Origin: an uncultured Ulvibacter sp.
GTDB lineage: Bacteria; Bacteroidota; Bacteroidia; Flavobacteriales; Flavobacteriaceae
Assembly: GCA_938041335.1 (NCBI GenBank)
Contig: CALIAF010000040.1
Location: forward strand, 1 to 64,000
Length of the DNA: 64,000 nt
Reading direction: 5' to 3'
The notes beneath the pieces were generated by a model. The model saw only the letters and a list, made by a program, of their open reading frames with translations. It was not told the origin of the DNA and made no database searches. The position numbers were made by a program, and so were the translations under genes. How positions within the stretch are numbered: position 1 is the first letter of the stretch; each line of letters starts with the position of its first letter. Positions 46,225 through 54,633 of the stretch are shown here, in pieces.

Positions 46225-46854
46225 TTATTCAAATTGTACATCAGCAATACCTATGCTTTTTTCATTATAAATTGATAATGCTGCTTCTTTTACTCTATTA
46301 GGATATCCTTTAAACAATTTATAGGCTAAAAGGCTAAAGCCAAAAAACACAATGAGATGTATGATTAAATATATATACCCTATTTCGACATCTGGCTTAA
46401 AAAACGCAATAGCAATAGTCCCTATACAAATTAAGCCTACGGCAATAAAATTAATAGCTGCGAGCACACTACCTCTAAGCATGTATTTCATCCCAATGTG
46501 TCCGTATGATAATAGGTTCTCTCCTGCTTTTTCATTAATTACAATCTCCAGATAATGTTTATATCCTTGTAGACCAATAGTTCGTTGGTATTGATATCCA
46601 ATTCCCGAAATAATAATTAGCGCGAAAAAAGGTAAAAACTGTAGATAAAACTTTGTGCTCTCTGCTGTCAAATCTTTTCCCACAGCAAGATCAAAAAGAT
46701 TAGCTCCTTCTACGAGAAAAACTATATAACCACCTATTAAAGCAAGCGCACCTTGGGTTAAAAAGAACTGATTCCCAACAAACTTTTCAATTTTTTGATT
46801 TGTTAAATCGTAGTCCTTTAATAATATGTCAATTTTATCTTTTTCCGTCATCAC
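46225..46854 (-). CDS. Four-helix membrane protein, unrecognised
   Basis: A 209-residue protein with a cytoplasmic N-terminal helix and four predicted membrane helices (about 28-50, 72-92, 123-150, 155-180). I do not recognise the family. A minus-strand -7 box TATTTTTG sits 29 bases upstream (46883-46890). It ends 8 bases before era and probably shares its transcript. Confidence 0.65.
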   Translation of the reverse strand: MMTEKDKIDILLKDYDLTNQKIEKFVGNQFFLTQGALALIGGYIVFLVEGANLFDLAVGKDLTAESTKFYLQFLPFFALIIISGIGYQYQRTIGLQGYKHYLEIVINEKAGENLLSYGHIGMKYMLRGSVLAAINFIAVGLICIGTIAIAFFKPDVEIGYIYLIIHLIVFFGFSLLAYKLFKGYPNRVKEAALSIYNEKSIGIADVQFE

Positions 46855-46961
46855 TATAAAGTTAAAAATAAGGTATTCAACGCAAAAATACTTTAAATAA
46901 AACGGAAGCGATTACAAGTTGACTAATTCTTAAACCCAAGTGAAGTCTCTTCTAAATTCGG

Positions 46962-46969
46962 TAGATTTG
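46962..46969 (+). promoter_or_regulatory. -7 promoter element for mqo
   Basis: TAGATTTG matches TAnnTTTG and lies 47 bases before the mqo ATG. A divergent minus-strand -7 box for the membrane protein gene lies at 46883-46890. Confidence 0.55.
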
Positions 46970-47016
46970 CTATATACCACCACCACTAAGCAATCGTGTA
47001 CTAAATACATAGCAGA

Positions 47017-48498
47017 ATGAATAAAAGTAATGGCCTAAAAAAGTACGACCTCATCTGTGTAGGTGGCGGTATTATGAGCGCAACCCTTGCACTCTTAGCA
47101 AAAATGCTAGACCCAAAAATGGATATCCTTATTCTAGAACGACTAGATAAAGTGGCCCAAGAAAGCAGTGCTGCATGGAACAATGCCGGCACTGGACATG
47201 CTGCTTTATGCGAACTTAATTACTGCCCAGAAGATGGTAATAGTGTAGACATCAGTAAAGCAGCTACAATTTGTAACCAGTTTGAAATCTCAAAACAATT
47301 CTGGAGTTATCTCACCGCCCAAGGCTTGATTAAAGATCCATCCACCTTTATACATCCGGTAAAGCATCATAGCTGGGTACAAGGTGAAGAAAATGCGAAC
47401 TACCTAAAAAAACGATATCAAGTGATGAAAGAGCACTTTATGTTTGACACCATAGAGTTCACTGATTCGATAGAAAAAATGAAAGAGTGGTTCCCGCTCA
47501 TCATGCAAGATCGCTCTGAAGATGAAGTCATGGCGGCCTCTAGAATCCCTCGAGGGACAGAAGTTAATTATGGATCACTTACCGAGCAACTTTTTAAAAT
47601 ACTCGAAACAGAGTACAACACACCCGTGCATTGCAATATGGAGGTCTTAGACATTGACCCTGATGATAAGGTAGAATGGTTTGCAAAAGTTAAAAATCTA
47701 AAAACGGATGAAGAATCAGAATTTGACGCACATCACGTTTTTATTGGTGCTGGTGGGGCAAGCTTATTGTTATTACAAAAAGTAGAAATTGATGAAAAGG
47801 AGGGCTATGGTGGTTTTCCGGTAAGTGGTCAATGGCTGGTTTGTAAAAACCAAAGCATTATTGCACAACACAATGCAAAGGTATATAGTAAGGCAGGACC
47901 TAATGACCCACCTATGTCTACCCCCCATTTAGACACGAGATACATAGATGGTAAAAAGGCGCTACTTTTTGGTCCTTTTGCTGGTTTTAGTCCTAAATTT
48001 TTAAAAGAAGGATCTAATTTTGATTTATTAAAATCGGTTAAACTAGATAACATCTCGCCCTTGTTAGGCGCTTTCTGGAAAAACCTCCCATTAACAAAGT
48101 ACCTCATTGAGCAAGTTACCATGTCGTTTGAAGATCGAATGATGGTACTCCGTAAGTTTATGAAAAACGCCAAGGATGAAGACTGGGAAATTATTCATGC
48201 TGGGCAACGCGTTCAAATTATTAAAAAGGATGAATACACGGGCGGCGAATTGCAATTTGGAACAGAAGTAGTAAGCAGTAAAGATGGAAGTATCACCTGT
48301 CTTCTAGGCGCGTCTCCTGGCGCCTCTACAGCAACGTATGTGATGCTACAAACACTAGAAAAAGCATTCCCGGAGCTTCTAGAAACTGACAAAAACAAAC
48401 AACTGTTAAATACCGTTGCACCTACTTATGCTCAAGAACCTACTCCAGAACTGTTTCATAAAACCATAGCACGATCTGCGGCATTACTTAAATTATAA
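47017..48498 (+). CDS. mqo: Malate:quinone oxidoreductase
   Basis: Membrane-associated FAD enzyme that oxidises malate to oxaloacetate and reduces menaquinone, replacing soluble malate dehydrogenase in the TCA cycle. The FAD-binding N-terminus VGGGIMSATLALL, the Mqo hallmark SSAAWNNAGTGHAALCELNY and the C-terminal LLGASPGASTATYVM motif are intact. The 493-residue length is normal. Confidence 0.96.
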   Translation: MNKSNGLKKYDLICVGGGIMSATLALLAKMLDPKMDILILERLDKVAQESSAAWNNAGTGHAALCELNYCPEDGNSVDISKAATICNQFEISKQFWSYLTAQGLIKDPSTFIHPVKHHSWVQGEENANYLKKRYQVMKEHFMFDTIEFTDSIEKMKEWFPLIMQDRSEDEVMAASRIPRGTEVNYGSLTEQLFKILETEYNTPVHCNMEVLDIDPDDKVEWFAKVKNLKTDEESEFDAHHVFIGAGGASLLLLQKVEIDEKEGYGGFPVSGQWLVCKNQSIIAQHNAKVYSKAGPNDPPMSTPHLDTRYIDGKKALLFGPFAGFSPKFLKEGSNFDLLKSVKLDNISPLLGAFWKNLPLTKYLIEQVTMSFEDRMMVLRKFMKNAKDEDWEIIHAGQRVQIIKKDEYTGGELQFGTEVVSSKDGSITCLLGASPGASTATYVMLQTLEKAFPELLETDKNKQLLNTVAPTYAQEPTPELFHKTIARSAALLKL

Positions 48499-48602
48499 TT
48501 TTTGATTACGTTAAAATTTGTTTAACACTCACGTCATATCGTTAAACATATTATATCTTGCCGAAGTAAAAAAAGACGGCATATTGCCTTAATTATAAAT
48601 AG

Positions 48603-48773
48603 ATGCGCATGTTTGGCTTATTTAAAAAGAAAAGTGACAAAGAAAAACTAGATGCTCAGTATAAAAAATTGCTCAAAGAAGCGCACACCCTTTCTACCAC
48701 AAATAGAAAGCTAAGCGATCAAAAAGTGAGTGAAGCAGATGCTGTTTTGAAACAACTAGAGGCATTAGATTAA
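48603..48773 (+). CDS. Small conserved flavobacterial protein (DUF6435-like)
   Basis: A 56-residue cytoplasmic protein starting MRMFGLFKKKSDKEKLD, then an Ala/Lys-rich helical region ending EADAVLKQLEALD. I recognise it as the small Lacal_2735/DUF6435-like family found in Flavobacteriaceae, function unknown. It lies 105 bases after mqo and 5 bases before the DUF2452 gene, at the head of the photolyase cluster. Members of the family are easily missed because of their size. Confidence 0.75.
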   Translation: MRMFGLFKKKSDKEKLDAQYKKLLKEAHTLSTTNRKLSDQKVSEADAVLKQLEALD

Positions 48774-48778
48774 TTAAC

Positions 48779-49183
48779 ATGAGTTCAAAAAAACCAGATA
48801 ACGTAGTCTTTAATACGGCACTAGAAAAGTACGATGCGTCTTTAAAGCCATATCCGACTAACCTTGGCGCACCTCGCATTGAGATTCCAGATACAAACGC
48901 CTGGAAAAACAGAAGCGTCGCTAATGTAAATCATCAACTAAAGACAAAGTTTGATGCGCTAAAAAAAGAGTACGACGCCATGGTAGAAACATTAGATTTT
49001 AATCAAAAAATCTTTAATGCAAAATTTTCTTTTGAACCTATAGTAGGGCAAACGTATCATCTCTACCAGCATGCAGACCAATCACACTTCTTATCCATAT
49101 TAGCACCCGCTGAGTGCTCCTTCAATTTTCAGGGTAGTTTTTATCTTAACGCAGAACAGTTATGGCAAAAAACAAATATTTAA
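48779..49183 (+). CDS. DUF2452 domain protein
   Basis: A 134-residue soluble protein of the uncharacterised DUF2452 family (FEPIVGQTYHLYQHADQSHFLSILAPAE). Its start is 5 bases after the previous stop, and its end overlaps the next gene by 22 bases, so it is part of the photolyase cluster. No catalytic motif is visible. Confidence 0.8.
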   Translation: MSSKKPDNVVFNTALEKYDASLKPYPTNLGAPRIEIPDTNAWKNRSVANVNHQLKTKFDALKKEYDAMVETLDFNQKIFNAKFSFEPIVGQTYHLYQHADQSHFLSILAPAECSFNFQGSFYLNAEQLWQKTNI

Positions 49184-49479
49184 ACGAACTACAGTTAGAA
49201 GATCGAACTTTCACAGAGCGAGAGATGGATCGTATTATAGAGATGGCTTGGGAAGATAGAACTCCTTTTGAGGCGATTACATTTCAGTTTAAAGTGACAG
49301 AAAAAGAAGTGATTACATTAATGCGTCGCAATCTTAAAGAAAGTAGTTTTAAGCGATGGCGCAAAAGAGTGCACAGCGGTGTCAGTCAAAAACATTTAAA
49401 AAAGCGAAGTGACGAAATCAGTCGATTTAAATGTAGTCGTCAACGTCAAATTACAGGCAATAAAATAAGTAAGAGATAA
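49162..49479 (+). CDS. TIGR03643 family protein
   Basis: A 105-residue basic protein matching TIGR03643: TFTEREMDRIIEMAWEDRTPFEAI followed by RWRKRVHSGV and a Lys/Arg-rich C-terminus. A helix-turn-helix-like core and positive charge suggest nucleic acid binding. TIGR03643 genes often accompany photolyase-related and DUF2256 genes, as here. It overlaps the end of the DUF2452 gene. Confidence 0.85.
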   Translation: MAKNKYLNELQLEDRTFTEREMDRIIEMAWEDRTPFEAITFQFKVTEKEVITLMRRNLKESSFKRWRKRVHSGVSQKHLKKRSDEISRFKCSRQRQITGNKISKR

Positions 49480-49483
49480 ATGT

Positions 49484-50611
49484 ATGGAAGCACATTTAAA
49501 TTACACCTTCCCAACTACTTATACAGAAATATTAGAACGCCTCGCTACTGTTAAACCAAGAGAATACGCACGCAATAGAAATTTTATTGACGGTGCAGTT
49601 ACTCAACTCTCCCCATATATCTCCAGAGGTGTTATTTCTACAAAAATGGTCTACACCCATCTTACTGCATTAGGGTTAGAATTCTCTGCTATAGAAAAAT
49701 TAGTACAAGAACTGGCCTGGAGAGATTACTGGCAACAAGTCTGGATTGATAAAGGCGATGAGATGAATCAAGATCTAAGGCATTCTCAACCTGACGTAAA
49801 CAATCGAGAGATAGCAGAGGTAATCGCTGAAGCCCAAACAGGGATTCATGCAATAGACACAGCCATAACTTCTCTTTACAAAACGGGTTATATGCACAAT
49901 CACATACGTATGTACGTTGCTGCAGTCTGTTGCAATATGGCAAAAAATCATTGGCACCATCCTGCGCAATGGATGTATTACCATTTATTAGATGGTGACT
50001 GGGCTAGTAATGCTCTTAGTTGGCAATGGGTAGCGGGCAGTAACAGCAATAAAAAGTATGTCGCGAATCAAGACAATATAAATACGTACTGCTATACACA
50101 GCAATTTGACACTTTTCTGGATGTTCCCTACGAAACTTTTAGCAATTTTGAGATTCCCAAAATTTTAGAAAACACAACACAGCTTTCATTACAAACACTA
50201 CTTCCTGATAGCAAACCCCTTCGCATTTCAGAAGAAAAACCGGTGTATCTGTTTACCTATTACAATCTAGATCCAAAATGGGCACCAGAGGATGCAACTA
50301 AAATATTGATTTTAGAACCATCCCATTTTAAAAAATATCCAGTTGGAGAAAAACCCTTACAATTTGCACTTGATCTATCTAAAAACATAGACGGATTACA
50401 CCTTTTTGTTGGAGCGTTTAGTGCACTAAAAAAGCAATATCCCAAATTAGAATTTCATTATAAAGAGCACCCAACAAATATGCATTTTGAAGGACTCGCG
50501 CACGACCGCGACTGGATGTTTAATGTAACAGGATATTACCGTTCGTTTTTTGCGTTCTGGAAAAAATGCAAGAAAGAATTAAAACAGAAAAAATCAGCGC
50601 AAGAGATATGA
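49484..50611 (+). CDS. Photolyase/cryptochrome-like FAD-binding protein, domain order permuted
   Basis: A 375-residue flavoprotein. It begins directly with the FAD domain of the photolyase/cryptochrome fold (QLSPYISRGVISTK, QELAWRDYWQQVW, YMHNHIRMYVAA, DWASNALSWQWVAGSNSNKKY), with no N-terminal antenna domain. Instead a C-terminal alpha/beta region at about 252-375 (ILILEPSHFKKYPVGEK, LHLFVGAF) resembles that antenna domain in reverse order, as in a circular permutation. Activity could be DNA repair or light sensing. It is followed by flavin reductase with an ATGA overlap and shares a cluster with a second photolyase-like gene. Confidence 0.82.
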   Translation: MEAHLNYTFPTTYTEILERLATVKPREYARNRNFIDGAVTQLSPYISRGVISTKMVYTHLTALGLEFSAIEKLVQELAWRDYWQQVWIDKGDEMNQDLRHSQPDVNNREIAEVIAEAQTGIHAIDTAITSLYKTGYMHNHIRMYVAAVCCNMAKNHWHHPAQWMYYHLLDGDWASNALSWQWVAGSNSNKKYVANQDNINTYCYTQQFDTFLDVPYETFSNFEIPKILENTTQLSLQTLLPDSKPLRISEEKPVYLFTYYNLDPKWAPEDATKILILEPSHFKKYPVGEKPLQFALDLSKNIDGLHLFVGAFSALKKQYPKLEFHYKEHPTNMHFEGLAHDRDWMFNVTGYYRSFFAFWKKCKKELKQKKSAQEI

Positions 50612-51237
50612 AGTTAACTAAAGAGGCGATATCGAACCTAGATCGAGTTACACGACTAAAAATCATTAATGCAGTAACGGGTGTAAAACCAGCAAATTTG
50701 ATAGGCACGGTTACTAAGGAAGGGAAAACTAATGTTGCCATTTTTAGCTCTGTGGTGCACTTAGGCAGCAACCCGCCTTTACTAGGCTTTGTGATGCGCC
50801 CCCAAGGCGACGTGCCGCGAAACACCTATGAGAATATTATAAACACAGGTGTGTATACTATTAACCATATACACCCAGAATTTGTAGAGAGAGCGCATTA
50901 TACCTCAGCAAAGTTTGATGCAGCGATATCAGAATTTGATCGTTGTCATCTTAAAGAAGAATATGTAACCGGTTTTAAAGCGCCTTTTGTAAAAGAAAGC
51001 ACCTTTAAAATGGGCTTAAAGTTTAAGCAAGAATTGAAAATCGAAGCGAACAACACTTCTTTAATAATTGGTGAAATCGAGCACCTAATTATTCCTGACG
51101 CGGCAATAGACAGCAACAATAATATCAACCTAGAAAAATCAAATACGATAGGAATATCTGGACTTAATAGTTATTACAGCTTGCATAAAATTTCAGATCA
51201 TCCTTATGCGAGGGTAAAAGAAACGCCACAGTTCTAA
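50608..51237 (+). CDS. Flavin reductase family protein
   Basis: A 209-residue FMN-binding split-barrel protein of the flavin reductase/flavoredoxin type ([35 protein letters not shown], then [13 protein letters not shown]). The start is the ATG at 50608, overlapping the stop of the photolyase-like gene as ATGA; an in-frame ATG 42 bases earlier lies inside that gene. It may supply reduced flavin to the neighbouring flavoproteins. The pairing of a flavin reductase with photolyase-like genes is suggestive but not proven. Confidence 0.87.
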   Translation: MKLTKEAISNLDRVTRLKIINAVTGVKPANLIGTVTKEGKTNVAIFSSVVHLGSNPPLLGFVMRPQGDVPRNTYENIINTGVYTINHIHPEFVERAHYTSAKFDAAISEFDRCHLKEEYVTGFKAPFVKESTFKMGLKFKQELKIEANNTSLIIGEIEHLIIPDAAIDSNNNINLEKSNTIGISGLNSYYSLHKISDHPYARVKETPQF

Positions 51238-51238
51238 C

Positions 51239-51373
51239 ATGAAAAAACAACACCTTCCAGAAAAAATATGTCCAGTTTGTGAGCGTCCTTTTACCTGGCG
51301 AAAAAAATGGGAACGCAACTGGGACACCGTTATCTATTGTGGTGAAAAATGTAGAAGAAACAAAAACAAGTAA
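51239..51373 (+). CDS. DUF2256 small zinc-finger-like protein
   Basis: A 44-residue protein with the DUF2256 pattern: [19 protein letters not shown]...[14 protein letters not shown]. Four cysteines (CPVC and CGEKC) form a probable zinc finger. The gene starts one base after the flavin reductase stop. DUF2256 genes typically sit beside photolyase-related genes, as here; the family function is unknown. Confidence 0.88.
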   Translation: MKKQHLPEKICPVCERPFTWRKKWERNWDTVIYCGEKCRRNKNK

Positions 51374-51417
51374 AGTCCGCTGCTGGTTTATTAAGTATCA
51401 TTAAAAAAAGAAATTCT

Positions 51418-52893
51418 TTGGAAGTAGCCCTTATTTTTCCGCATCAAATTTTCACTGAAGCTCCTATGTTTACAAAGGTAAATGAGGTAGTTATACTTGA
51501 AGAACACCTATTTTTTAACCACTATAATTTTCATAAACAGAAACTTGCCTTTCATAGAGCAACAATGAAGTGGTTGGCAAACGACCTGACAAAAAAAGGA
51601 CACACGGTAAGGTACATTAATGCACAAGAGGCAGAAAATGACATTAGGCATTGCATTGTTCATTTAGCAAAAAAAGGAGTAACTAAGCTGCATTATATAG
51701 ATCCTGTTGATGCCTGGTTACAAAAACGTATTTCTGAAACGTGCCAAATCAAAAAAATAGCGACAAAAAAATATCCTTCTCCACTTTTCATAAACACAGA
51801 AGAATCACTGAACACCTATTTTACTACTGAACGTAAAAAATACCAACAAGCAAATTTCTATAAATCAGAACGAAAACGGCTAGACATACTTGTAAATGAT
51901 GGAAACCCAACAGGAGGGAAATGGAGTTACGATGCAGATAACCGAAAAAAATATCCTGCAAAAAAGACACCTCCATCGGTGCAATTTCCAGACCTTGATG
52001 CCTATAAACAAGAAGCTAAAGACTATGTAGAAACGCATTATAAGGACAACCTAGGCAGTCTAGAGTCGTATCCTTTGTACCCTACAACCACAAATGAAGC
52101 ACAAGCTTGGCTGTATCAGTTTTTTGAGCAGCGCTTTCATGAGTTTGGTCCCTATGAAGATGCGATTGTAAAAGAAAATTCTATTCTTAATCATAGCGTT
52201 TTGAGCCCGTTAATTAATGTAGGACTGCTGAGTCCCAAACAGATTATTGATCAAGCCATTGACTTTTCAGAAGCAAACGATGTACCCTTAAATTCTTTAG
52301 AGGGCTTTGTTAGGCAAATTATAGGATGGCGAGAGTTTATACGAGGTATGTATAAAAGTCAAGGTACGCCTATGCGCAATAAAAACTACTGGAATCACAC
52401 GCGTAAAATCCCTGCTTCTTTTTATGACGGAACAACAGGCATACCGCCAATAGATATCACTATTAAAAAAGTATTGCATACAGGGTACGCGCATCACATA
52501 GAGCGCTTAATGGTGCTAGGTAACTTTATGTTGCTGTGCGAGTTTGATCCAGATGAGGTGTATGTTTGGTTTATGGAGCTGTTTATTGACGCCTATGACT
52601 GGGTAATGGTGCCTAATGTATACGGGATGAGCCAGTTTGCAGACGGTGGGTTATTTGCCACTAAGCCTTACATAAGCGGAAGCAATTATTTAATGAAAAT
52701 GAGTAACTATAAAAAAGGAGATTGGCAGCCTATCTGGGATGGCTTATTCTGGAATTTTATGGACAAACACCGTGACTTTTTTTTAAGCAACCCGCGTTTA
52801 GGAATGCTCGTGCGTATGTTTGATAAAATGCCAGAGGAGAAACGCGTGACACATCTTAACAATGCAGCGAATTATCTAAAAACATTAGATTAG
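51418..52893 (+). CDS. PhrB-type photolyase/cryptochrome-related protein without Fe-S ligands
   Basis: A 491-residue member of the bacterial photolyase-related (FeS-BCP/CryPro) family. The N-terminal alpha/beta domain begins VALIFPHQIF with EEHLFFNHYNFHKQKLAFHR; the FAD domain has FVRQIIGWREFIRGMY, HHIERLMVLGNFMLLCEFDP, PNVYGMSQFADGG and TKPYISGSNYLMKMSNY. Family enzymes usually carry a [4Fe-4S] cluster, with Cys ligands just after the MS-D/N-Y segment. Here that segment reads MSNYKKGDWQPIWDG, without the CxxC or the following Cys, so no cluster is expected. The start is a TTG at 51418, the only family-consistent choice. Role: probably (6-4) or CPD photorepair or light sensing. Confidence 0.88.
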   Translation: MEVALIFPHQIFTEAPMFTKVNEVVILEEHLFFNHYNFHKQKLAFHRATMKWLANDLTKKGHTVRYINAQEAENDIRHCIVHLAKKGVTKLHYIDPVDAWLQKRISETCQIKKIATKKYPSPLFINTEESLNTYFTTERKKYQQANFYKSERKRLDILVNDGNPTGGKWSYDADNRKKYPAKKTPPSVQFPDLDAYKQEAKDYVETHYKDNLGSLESYPLYPTTTNEAQAWLYQFFEQRFHEFGPYEDAIVKENSILNHSVLSPLINVGLLSPKQIIDQAIDFSEANDVPLNSLEGFVRQIIGWREFIRGMYKSQGTPMRNKNYWNHTRKIPASFYDGTTGIPPIDITIKKVLHTGYAHHIERLMVLGNFMLLCEFDPDEVYVWFMELFIDAYDWVMVPNVYGMSQFADGGLFATKPYISGSNYLMKMSNYKKGDWQPIWDGLFWNFMDKHRDFFLSNPRLGMLVRMFDKMPEEKRVTHLNNAANYLKTLD

Positions 52894-53355
52894 TTACTGC
52901 AGCGGTTTTTTTCTGCTTCTATCGTACAACACAATACTCCCGGCTATAGCAACATTTAAGCTAAACTCAGAATCAAACTGAACCAAAAAATGAGATTTAT
53001 CTATCGCTTCTTTAGTAAGACCATGATCCTCCGCGCCCAGTAAATAGACACATCTGCGTGGATGATGAAAGTCTTCAAGGTTTTCTGCTCGATCGTCTTT
53101 TTCTATCCCTACAATACGCACGCCTTTAGGCAGGTGTTCAAAAAAAGCATCGAAGGTTTTGTAGTGAAAATAAGGCATAGACTTTACCGCATTATGCGTA
53201 TCACTTGCCTGGTTCGCATACCGTTTACCAATAGTAAAAATAAAACTGGCTCCCATATTCTGAGCCGTTCTCCATAAGGCACCCAGATTCTCTGGTGTCT
53301 TTCCGTTCATAATACCTATCCCAAAATAAGTGGTTGTAAAATTATCTGGTTGCAT
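52894..53355 (-). CDS. SpoU/TrmH-type RNA methyltransferase
   Basis: A 153-residue SPOUT methyltransferase. The N-terminal GIGIMNGKTPENLGALWRTAQNMGA and the C-terminal trefoil knot motifs (LLGAEDHGL, SLNVAIAGSIVLYD) are family-typical. The target is a tRNA or rRNA 2'-O-position, not identifiable here. A -7 box TATATTTG lies at 53360-53367, only 5 bases before the first ATG, so the transcript is leaderless or nearly so. A start 15 codons later (53310) is possible but would cut into the conserved GIGI. Confidence 0.88.
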   Translation of the reverse strand: MQPDNFTTTYFGIGIMNGKTPENLGALWRTAQNMGASFIFTIGKRYANQASDTHNAVKSMPYFHYKTFDAFFEHLPKGVRIVGIEKDDRAENLEDFHHPRRCVYLLGAEDHGLTKEAIDKSHFLVQFDSEFSLNVAIAGSIVLYDRSRKKPLQ

Positions 53356-53445
53356 GATACAAATATAATAGGCTCGTTTGACTTCGGAAATTTTAATTCT
53401 TGAAATGCGTTCATTTCTACCTATAATATTAAGTATTTTTAGCCT

Positions 53446-54219
53446 ATGTTATATATCCTCCTCTTTGTCCTTTTTCTTGTATTTGCCATCTACGCATTTA
53501 CAAGTAAGAAAAAAAAATCTAGTAACCGCTCCACTAATGATTGGCACGCCCTTTTAACCGAGCACGTGGCCTTTTATAAAAGGCTGGACCAAACACAGCA
53601 GGCACATTTCAGAAAAAGAATGCAAGCTTTTCTTGATGAGGTGTATGTAGAAGGTGTTGAGATTGGGCTGTCAGAACTAGATTATGTGCTTGTAGCGGCG
53701 AGTGCCGTGATTCCTGTTTTTGGTTTTGGAGACTGGGAATACAATAAACTGAGTGGCGTACTTATTTATCCTAATAGTTTTAATGAAGATTTAAAATTTC
53801 ATGACGAGGCCGCAGACAAACGCATTCTGGGTATGGTAGGCACGGGGCAATTTGAAGGTCAAATGATTCTAAGCAGAAAGGCCTTGCACCATGGTTTTAA
53901 TAATAAAACAGATAAACTAAATACGGGAATTCACGAGTTTGTGCATCTAATAGATAAGACGGATGGGTTTATAGACGGCATACCAGAACGTTTGTTTGAG
54001 CACCAATATGCAATACCTTGGCTTAACTTGATGCACACAGAAATGGAAGCCATACACAACAATAAAACAGATATTCGTGCCTATGGCGGGACCAATAAAC
54101 AAGAATTTTTTGCCGTGGTTTCAGAGTACTTTTTTGAGCGCCCGTTCTTGTTTAAACGCAAACACCCAGAGCTGCATAAAATGCTCGTATCGTGTTTTGA
54201 GACGGAGTCTTACACCTAA
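53446..54219 (+). CDS. mtfA: MtfA-like zinc-dependent peptidase (M90)
   Basis: A 257-residue protein with an N-terminal membrane helix (LYILLFVLFLVFAIYAF) and an M90-type metallopeptidase core. The zinc-binding HEFVHLID motif (HExxH) is intact, followed by a conserved EFFAVVSEYFFE glutamate. In E. coli MtfA regulates glucose uptake through the Mlc repressor; Flavobacteriaceae have no Mlc-PTS system that I know of, so the role is likely different. Confidence 0.87.
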   Translation: MLYILLFVLFLVFAIYAFTSKKKKSSNRSTNDWHALLTEHVAFYKRLDQTQQAHFRKRMQAFLDEVYVEGVEIGLSELDYVLVAASAVIPVFGFGDWEYNKLSGVLIYPNSFNEDLKFHDEAADKRILGMVGTGQFEGQMILSRKALHHGFNNKTDKLNTGIHEFVHLIDKTDGFIDGIPERLFEHQYAIPWLNLMHTEMEAIHNNKTDIRAYGGTNKQEFFAVVSEYFFERPFLFKRKHPELHKMLVSCFETESYT

Positions 54220-54222
54220 TTA

Positions 54223-54441
54223 CTAGGCTTTCTTCACAAACAAATAATACCCATTTACCAATAGAATAGCGACATTGGTGATAATAATGGGAATACTACT
54301 TAAAAAAATACCATACACCACAAACAAGCCACAGCCCAAAGAATTTACTAGGCGCAACTTGCGCATATCTTTATTTAAAAAAGAAAGTAAAACAAAGAAG
54401 CTGGCAAGGTAGCCTATAATTTCGGTTGGGTTGAATTCCAT
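54223..54441 (-). CDS. Small YgjV/SemiSWEET-like membrane protein
   Basis: A 72-residue protein with three predicted membrane helices (ATEIIGYLASFFVLLSFL-type start, LGCGLFVVYGIF, IITNVAILLVNGYYLF). The pattern resembles YgjV/SemiSWEET half-transporters, which dimerise to move sugars. A minus-strand -7 box TATTTTTG lies at 54469-54476. Identification is tentative. Confidence 0.65.
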   Translation of the reverse strand: MEFNPTEIIGYLASFFVLLSFLNKDMRKLRLVNSLGCGLFVVYGIFLSSIPIIITNVAILLVNGYYLFVKKA

Positions 54442-54556
54442 AAAACGATTACACTATTTTTTAGAGTGCAAAAATACGCTTTCAAAAAAGAACAAATTCG
54501 ACTCCGTCCAAACTTTAAAAAAAAACAGTTCAACACTCATAAATAAAAGTTAAACA

Positions 54557-54587
54557 TTGTTTTGTAATAGTATTACTATTATATTTG
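54557..54587 (+). promoter_or_regulatory. Promoter of the ABC-HlyD-TolC-Fic operon
   Basis: A -33 TTG (54557-54559) and a -7 TATATTTG (54580-54587) are spaced by 20 bases, the best match to the Bacteroidota promoter consensus in the window. The ATG of the ABC gene is 47 bases downstream. Confidence 0.65.
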
Positions 54588-54633
54588 CGCAGATTATAAT
54601 TGAATCTATCATACATACTGTAAAAAAGAATAC

